11,502 nt of DNA. Source: an uncultured Nocardiopsis sp. Its GTDB lineage: Bacteria > Actinomycetota > Actinomycetes > Streptosporangiales > Streptosporangiaceae. Of this stretch, positions 7,050 to 11,502 are shown piece after piece. Location: positions 1 through 11,502 of the forward strand of contig CALGOD010000730.1 in the NCBI GenBank assembly GCA_937957845.1, given 5' to 3'. A program made the position numbers and the translations under genes. Each line of letters opens with the position of its first letter. Position 1 is the first letter of the stretch. The notes below the pieces were generated by a model. It was not told the origin of the DNA. It saw only the letters and a list, made by a program, of their open reading frames with translations, and made no database searches.

Positions 7050-8149
7050 CACGCACCGCGCTTCTCCCCACGCGCGTCCCCCGCCTCGGCACCACCGCGA
7101 TGGTCTACCTGGCCCTGGTGCTGCTGCTCGCGCTCAGCGCGGCCTTCGTGGCCACGCGGGGCGGTGAGTTGTTCACCACCGCCAACACCGTGGACCTGTT
7201 CACCCGCAGCAGCCTGCTGGGGTTCCTGGCCATCGGTCAGACCCTGGTGATCCTGTGCCGCTCCCTGGACCTGTCGGTGGGCTACGTCGCGGCGCTGTCC
7301 ACCGTGGTCGCGGCCACCACCATGGCGGGCGACCCCTCCCGCATCCTGCTCGGCGTGGGCGCGGCCCTGGGCCTGGCGGGTCTGATCGGTCTGGTCAACG
7401 GGCTGGTGGTCACCAGGTTGGGGGTCAACCCCTTCATCGCCACCCTGGGCGCGGGGTTGATCATCAAGGGGTATCTCGACACCGAGTTCCAGGGGCCGGC
7501 CGGGGAGATCCCCGCGGCCTTCCAGGTCTTCGGATACACCAGGATCGGTGTGCTGCCCGTGTCCACCCTGGTCATGCTGGCCGTGGCCGTGGCGGCGGTG
7601 CTGTTCCTGCGGCGGAGCCGGATGGGTTACCACATCTACGCCGTCGGCGGCGACGCCGAGGTCGCCCGCTTGTCGGGGATCCGCCCGGAGGTGCCCACCG
7701 TGACCGCGCACGTGCTGTGCTCGGTCATGGCCGGGACGGCGGGGCTGCTGCTGGCGGCGCGTTTCGGCACCGGCAGCGCGACCGTCTACGGCAACGGCTA
7801 CGAACTGGAGGCCATCGCGGCCGTGGTGCTGGGCGGGACCTACCTGCTCGGCGGTCGCGGTGGGGTGGCCGGGACGATCGCGGGGGTGTTCATCCTCGCC
7901 ACGCTCGACACCGTCTTCAACGTGCTGGCGGTCGACCCGTTCGTCAAGGACGTGCTGCGCGGCGTGATCGTCATCGCCGCGGTGGCCGTCTACGCCCGAG
8001 GCCGGCACTCCCGTGCCGCCACGCGCGTGCGCTTCCCCTCCGGTGGCGCGCCCTCACCGGATCCGGATCCCGTCCCCGAAGCCCGCCCCTCCCCCGGCGA
8101 GGCGGCGGGCCCCGGTCCCTCCCCGCAAGCCCTCGGAGGCCGCCGATGA
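7046..8149 (+). CDS. Sugar ABC transporter permease (RbsC-type), first of two
   Basis: The 367-residue polytopic membrane protein belongs to the BPD_transp_2 branch. Hydrophobic helices begin at about residue 17 and continue to about 317. The family's conserved RSLDLSVGY motif, a variant of GGIDLSVG, is at 72-80. The coupling region YELEAIAAVVLGGTYLLGGRGG precedes the last helices. The start is GTG at 7046, overlapping the ATPase stop by four bases (GTGA), with GAGGAGG at 7032-7038. The last 50 residues (about 318-367), after the final helix, are Arg- and then Pro-rich and look like a disordered cytoplasmic tail longer than usual. It probably pairs with the non-identical permease encoded next to form the channel. 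The substrate is unknown, but monosaccharides are typical for this transporter class. Confidence 0.94.
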   Translation: MTRTALLPTRVPRLGTTAMVYLALVLLLALSAAFVATRGGELFTTANTVDLFTRSSLLGFLAIGQTLVILCRSLDLSVGYVAALSTVVAATTMAGDPSRILLGVGAALGLAGLIGLVNGLVVTRLGVNPFIATLGAGLIIKGYLDTEFQGPAGEIPAAFQVFGYTRIGVLPVSTLVMLAVAVAAVLFLRRSRMGYHIYAVGGDAEVARLSGIRPEVPTVTAHVLCSVMAGTAGLLLAARFGTGSATVYGNGYELEAIAAVVLGGTYLLGGRGGVAGTIAGVFILATLDTVFNVLAVDPFVKDVLRGVIVIAAVAVYARGRHSRAATRVRFPSGGAPSPDPDPVPEARPSPGEAAGPGPSPQALGGRR

Positions 8150-9207
8150 CCCCGGACACGGGCACGTCCCCCACCCCCTCTCCGCGCTCGGCGCTCGCCG
8201 CGTCGTTCCAGGGCGGCACGGCCACCGTCGCCCTGTTGCTGGCTCTGATCTTCGTCGTCATCGCCACGCAGAACCCGTCGTTCTTCGAGGGTCCGCCGTT
8301 GATGGCCTTCGCCAAGAAGGCGGCACCGCTGGTGATCCTGGCGGTCGGCCAGTACCTGGTGATCGTCTCCGGGGAGTTCGACCTGTCGGTCGGCTCACTG
8401 GTGGGCGCGCAGGTGGTGATCGCGGCGCGACTCATCGACGGCGAGGAGTCGATGACCCTGCCGGTGATCGGCCTGATGCTGGTCTTCGGCCTGGTGGTGG
8501 GCCTGGTCAACGGCCTGGTGACCACGCTGCTGCGGGTGCCGTCGATCATCACCACGCTCGGCACGATGCTGATCCTGTTCGGCGCCGTGCGCTACTGGAC
8601 CGGCGGTGCGCCCACCGGGGCCCTGTCGGAGTCCTTCCGTGTGCCCGGACGCGGTGGGATCGAGGGCGTGCCCTTCTTCGGTCAGGTCCCGTGGGCGCTG
8701 GTCATCGCGCTGGTGGTGGCCGTGGCGGCGGTGTTCTGCATGCGCTCGCCCTTCGGCCGCGCCCTCGTCGCGACGGGTGACAACGACGTCGCCGCCGCGT
8801 TCTCGGGTGTGCGTGTGTGGCGGGTGCGCACCATGGCCTTCGTCGGTTCCTCGCTGCTGGCCACCGTCGCCGCCGTCCTCATCGGCGGGTTCGCCGGGGT
8901 GACCGCGCAGGTCGGCGAGGGGCTGGAGTTCACCGCCATCACCGCCGTCGTGCTCGGCGGGGTGGTGTTGGGCGGCGGGCGCGGCACCGTGGTCGCCGCC
9001 GTCCTGGGAGCGCTGACCGTGGAGGCCCTGTTCACCCTGTTCAACCAGCTCTACCTGCCTTCGACGATCCAGCCGTCGGTGCAGGGTCTCATCATCATCG
9101 CCGCGGTGGCCTACGCCGCCCGCCGGGGCGACCTTCGACTGCCGGAGCGCCTGCGACGGCGACCGGACCATCCGACCGAGCGGCCGCTCGGCTCTTCCAG
9201 GAGGTAA
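8146..9207 (+). CDS. Sugar ABC transporter permease (RbsC-type), second of two
   Basis: The 353-residue membrane protein belongs to the same BPD_transp_2 family as the gene before it but is clearly divergent from it. A Pro/Ser/Thr-rich N-terminus (about residues 1-20) is followed by helices from about residue 25. The GEFDLSVGS motif is at 76-84, and the EFTAITAVVLGGVVLGGGRG coupling region lies near the C-terminus. A longer open frame continues upstream through the other permease gene, but homology and the ribosome binding site GGAGG (8135-8139, six bases away) place the start at the ATG at 8146, which overlaps the previous stop (ATGA). The short tail is Arg-rich (LRRRPDHPTERPLGSSRR). Its stop codon lies inside the ribosome binding site of the binding-protein gene, so the two are probably translationally coupled. 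Confidence 0.94.
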   Translation: MTPDTGTSPTPSPRSALAASFQGGTATVALLLALIFVVIATQNPSFFEGPPLMAFAKKAAPLVILAVGQYLVIVSGEFDLSVGSLVGAQVVIAARLIDGEESMTLPVIGLMLVFGLVVGLVNGLVTTLLRVPSIITTLGTMLILFGAVRYWTGGAPTGALSESFRVPGRGGIEGVPFFGQVPWALVIALVVAVAAVFCMRSPFGRALVATGDNDVAAAFSGVRVWRVRTMAFVGSSLLATVAAVLIGGFAGVTAQVGEGLEFTAITAVVLGGVVLGGGRGTVVAAVLGALTVEALFTLFNQLYLPSTIQPSVQGLIIIAAVAYAARRGDLRLPERLRRRPDHPTERPLGSSRR

Positions 9208-9209
9208 CC

Positions 9210-10415
9210 ATGCGCGTCCCCCGCGTGCTGCTCGCCGGCGCCGCCGGCCTGACACTGATGCTCACGGCGTGTACGACGGACACTCCGGGCGACTCGTCCG
9301 AGGGAGGCAACGGCGAGGCCGGGTCGACCCCGGACGGGGAGTGGTTCGACCAGGCCGAGTACGAGGCCCAGCTCGCCCAGCGCGAGATCACTCCGGAGGG
9401 GCCGGAGGACCAGCCCTGGTTGCAGGCGATCGAGCCGGAGTGGATCGACACCTCCGGGTTCGCCCACGACGCCCCCGAGGACGCGACCCTGTGCTTCTCC
9501 AACGCCTCGGTGTCCAACCCCTGGCGCGTCACCGGCTTCATCACCATGGAACAGCAGGTGGAGGAGCTCCGGGAGGAAGGGCGCGTCGGAGACTTCCGGG
9601 TCTCCGACGCCGCCGACGACGACAACCAGCAGATCTCCGACATCCAGGCGTTCGTGGACTCGGGGGACTGTGACGTCATCATCATCTCGCCGTCCACCAC
9701 CGCCACCCTGACCCCGGCGGTGGAGACCGCCTGCGAGAGCGGTGTCCCGGTCGTGGTCTTCGACCGGGGCGTCGACAGCGACTGCATGGTCACCTTCATC
9801 CACCCGATCGGCGGTTACGCCTTCGGTGCGGACGCGGCCGAGTTCCTGGTCGAGAACCTGGATCCGGGGTCGAAGGTGCTGGCGTTGCGCATCCTCCCCG
9901 GCGTCGACGTGCTCGAACACCGGTGGGCGGCGGCCCAGCAGGTCTTCGGTGACAGCGAGCTGGAGGTGCTCGGCTACGAGTTCACCGAGGGCGACGGCGC
10001 CAAGATCAAGGACCTGGTCTCCCAGCACCTGCAGCGCGGCGAGGTCGACGGCATCTGGATGGACGCCGGGGACGGCGCCGTGGCGGCGCTGGAGGCCTTC
10101 GAGGACGCCGGGCAGCCTTACCCGGTGATCTCCGGAGAGGACGAGCTGAGCTTCATGCGCAAGTGGCAGGAGGAGGACCTCACCGCGATCGCGCCGGTCT
10201 ACTCCAACTTCCAGTGGCGGACACCGGTCCTGGCCGCGAGCATGATCCTCGCCGGCGAGGAGGTGCCCTCCGAGTGGGTCCTGCCGCAGGAGCCGGTCCG
10301 CCAGGACCAGCTGGACGAGTACCTGCGGCGTAACGAGGACATGCCGTCCCTGCACTACGCCAAGTTCGGCGGCGAGGACCTGCCGGGCTTCCCCGAGGCC
10401 TGGACGGAGAGGTAG
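9210..10415 (+). CDS. Sugar ABC transporter substrate-binding lipoprotein
   Basis: The 401-residue product is a periplasmic-binding-protein-like (Peripla_BP_4/type 1) solute receptor. It starts with a lipoprotein signal peptide whose lipobox LTAC has Cys21 as the predicted lipidated residue, followed by a Gly/Ser/Glu-rich linker (about 22-42). It should sit on the outer face of the membrane and deliver a sugar to the two permeases. The fold shows LCFSNASVSNPWR at the first strand, CDVIIISPSTTATLTPAVE, GVPVVVFDRGVD and GVDGIWMDAGDGA-like segments common to ribose-type receptors. The ATG at 9210 is chosen because AGGAGGT at 9199-9205 lies just upstream; the open frame extends further back but overlaps the permease. 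It stands fifth in the operon, behind the membrane genes. The ligand cannot be predicted by eye. Confidence 0.94.
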   Translation: MRVPRVLLAGAAGLTLMLTACTTDTPGDSSEGGNGEAGSTPDGEWFDQAEYEAQLAQREITPEGPEDQPWLQAIEPEWIDTSGFAHDAPEDATLCFSNASVSNPWRVTGFITMEQQVEELREEGRVGDFRVSDAADDDNQQISDIQAFVDSGDCDVIIISPSTTATLTPAVETACESGVPVVVFDRGVDSDCMVTFIHPIGGYAFGADAAEFLVENLDPGSKVLALRILPGVDVLEHRWAAAQQVFGDSELEVLGYEFTEGDGAKIKDLVSQHLQRGEVDGIWMDAGDGAVAALEAFEDAGQPYPVISGEDELSFMRKWQEEDLTAIAPVYSNFQWRTPVLAASMILAGEEVPSEWVLPQEPVRQDQLDEYLRRNEDMPSLHYAKFGGEDLPGFPEAWTER

Positions 10416-10419
10416 GAGA

Positions 10420-11286
10420 ATGCGCGCGCTGGGGGTCAACACGTGGGTGTGGACGTCGCCGCTGACCGACGCCGGACTGGAGCGGATCGCGCCCCGGGTG
10501 GCGGAGTGGGGGTTCGACATGATCGAGCTCCCCGTGGAGGAGGTCGGCGACTGGGACCCCCGGCGTGCCCGGGCCCTGTTGGACGGGCTGGGCCTGGCGG
10601 CCGGCGTCGTGTTGGTCATGGGGCCGGGTCGGGAGCTCGTCGCCACCGACCCGGCCACCCGTACGCGCACCCAGGACTACCTCAGAAAGGTCGTGGACAC
10701 GGCGGCGACGGTGGGCTCCTCCGTCATCGCCGGCCCGGCCTACGCCTCGGTCGGCCGTACGTGGCGGATGTCCCCGCGAGAGCGGACGGGGATCGTCACG
10801 GAGCTGGCCGAAGCGCTGATCCCCGTGGTCGAGCACGCCTCGACCGCGGGGGTCGGCCTGGCGGTGGAACCCCTCAACCGGTATGAGACCAGCGTGCTCA
10901 ACACGGTGGACCAGGGACTGGAGCTGCTCGACCTGCTGCCGGACGGGCACTGCGGGCTGGCCCTGGACGTGTACCACATGAACATCGAGGAGCGTGACGT
11001 GGCGGCGGCGATCCGGCGGGCCGCCGGACGCATCGGGCACGTGCAGGTGTGCGCCAACGATCGGGGCGCCCCCGGCGCCGACCACCTGGACTGGGTCGGC
11101 ATCCTCGACGCGTTGGAGGAATCGGGATACCGAGGGCCCCTGGTGATCGAGTCCTTCACAGCGGAGAATGCCAGCATCGCCACGGCGGCCTCCGTCTGGC
11201 GACCGTTGGCGGCGAGTCAGGACGCCATCGCCGTCGACGGCCTGGCCTTCCTCCGACCCCTGACACGACGGGAGGAGACCCCATGA
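10420..11286 (+). CDS. Sugar phosphate isomerase/epimerase family TIM-barrel enzyme (D-tagatose/allulose 3-epimerase-like)
   Basis: The 288-residue protein of the AP-endonuclease-2 TIM-barrel superfamily is probably a metal-dependent cytoplasmic isomerase, epimerase or lyase acting on the imported sugar or its keto product. Against D-allulose 3-epimerase of Agrobacterium (family knowledge, recalled) it aligns in register: Glu150 and Glu156 in EPLNRYE, Asp183 and His186 in LDVYHMNIEE, Arg215, and Glu244 in VIESF. The metal ligand His209 is Gln here (GHVQV), as I recall for hydroxypyruvate isomerases, so simple assignment as a ketose 3-epimerase is unsafe. The gene starts four bases after the binding-protein stop, with GGAGA immediately upstream. 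It is the last clear gene of the operon. Alternatives are a hydroxypyruvate-isomerase-like enzyme or a 3-keto-sugar lyase/hydratase of the type found with Gfo/Idh/MocA dehydrogenases. Confidence 0.86.
   Translation: MRALGVNTWVWTSPLTDAGLERIAPRVAEWGFDMIELPVEEVGDWDPRRARALLDGLGLAAGVVLVMGPGRELVATDPATRTRTQDYLRKVVDTAATVGSSVIAGPAYASVGRTWRMSPRERTGIVTELAEALIPVVEHASTAGVGLAVEPLNRYETSVLNTVDQGLELLDLLPDGHCGLALDVYHMNIEERDVAAAIRRAAGRIGHVQVCANDRGAPGADHLDWVGILDALEESGYRGPLVIESFTAENASIATAASVWRPLAASQDAIAVDGLAFLRPLTRREETP
11271..11277 (+). promoter_or_regulatory. Strong ribosome binding site with ATGA overlap and no convincing gene after it
   Basis: GGAGGAG is five bases upstream of an ATG at 11283 that overlaps the isomerase stop codon as ATGA, exactly like the real junctions in this operon. 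The frame from 11283 stays open to the window end but encodes an Arg- and Pro-rich product (MSGSVRRRAAPRRR...) that runs through the operator-like site and the next gene's start. It may be the remnant of a lost operon gene, or chance. Confidence 0.35.
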
Positions 11287-11380
11287 GCGGGTCCGTACGT
11301 CGACGTGCCGCACCACGGCGGCGGACGCCCACGGCCGGGATGCCCACGTCCATCACCCCCCGCTTGGTTTCGCGCTTACC

Positions 11381-11393
11381 GGAAAGCGCTTGC
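11381..11393. promoter_or_regulatory. LacI-family-like operator
   Basis: GGAAAGCGCTTGC contains the perfect palindrome AAGCGCTT (11384-11391), the core typical of LacI/GalR-family operators in bacteria. An earlier GCGCTT at 11372-11377 forms a GCGCTT-N6-AAGCGC inverted repeat with it. The site lies 37 bases upstream of the final gene's start, so it probably controls that gene rather than the ROK-linked operon. No LacI-type regulator gene is in the window. Confidence 0.55.
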
Positions 11394-11430
11394 TCAGTAG
11401 GGCGGCTCCCTTTTCGAAGGAGACGTCGCG

Positions 11431-11502
11431 ATGTCCGAACAACACCGGTCCACCTCCGCCCCCGCTCCACGGCCCCCCGAGGGACTCGATCCGGTGGAGA
11501 CG
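11431..11502 (+). CDS. Start of an unidentified protein, cut by the window end
   Basis: Only 24 codons are visible, reading MSEQHRSTSAPAPRPPEGL followed by DPVET. The stretch is Ser/Pro-rich and probably disordered, with no signal peptide. GAAGGAGA at 11416-11423 is a good ribosome binding site, seven bases from the ATG. The gene follows a 144-base gap with a LacI-like operator, so it probably begins a new, separately regulated transcription unit, perhaps also for carbohydrate use. No family can be assigned from this much sequence. Confidence 0.55.
   Translation, partial: MSEQHRSTSAPAPRPPEGLDPVET

Noticed and set aside
11297..11306. ACGTCGACGT palindrome after the isomerase gene as a terminator
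   Set aside because: The self-complementary stretch has no loop, no GC-rich extension and no T-run, and such palindromes are expected by chance in this composition.

Overview
The window is high-GC DNA with strongly GC-ending codons and short operon junctions (4-base ATGA/GTGA overlaps). This is typical of an actinomycete; a Nocardiopsis- or Streptomyces-like organism is a guess from style only. The first 40 bases are not genomic. They match the Illumina P5/read-1 adapter, so base 41 is the true contig edge.

Region 1 (41-2911, + strand) looks like an accessory immunity cluster. A 5'-truncated Imm49-family gene is followed by a complete Imm49 paralogue (about 62% identical over 152 gapless residues by hand count), then a DUF6177-family gene. 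No toxin is visible; one could lie upstream of the broken contig edge. The truncated copy and the start of the complete copy have more A/T-ending codons than the rest of the window, which suggests acquired or recombined DNA.

Region 2 (2898-11286) is a sugar import and catabolism module. A ROK-family repressor gene on the minus strand is divergent from a six-gene plus-strand operon. The operon encodes a Gfo/Idh/MocA NAD(P)-dependent oxidoreductase, a double-domain sugar ABC ATPase (RbsA/MglA type), two RbsC-type permeases, a lipoprotein sugar-binding protein and a TIM-barrel sugar isomerase/epimerase. Each gene overlaps or nearly abuts the next. The 109-base divergent gap holds a 7+7 inverted repeat lying over a candidate -35 element, with no Shine-Dalgarno for either gene. 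The simplest model is that the transporter imports a monosaccharide or anhydrosugar, the oxidoreductase and TIM-barrel enzyme convert it, and the ROK protein represses the operon until a sugar binds. The substrate cannot be read from sequence. A 3-keto-sugar route of the levoglucosan type or a ketose-epimerase route are both possible.

Region 3 (11287-11502) is a 144-base gap. It carries a LacI-family-like operator core (AAGCGCTT) followed by the first 24 codons of a gene cut off by the window end. The gap is preceded by a strong ribosome binding site and ATGA overlap that lead into sequence that does not look coding.
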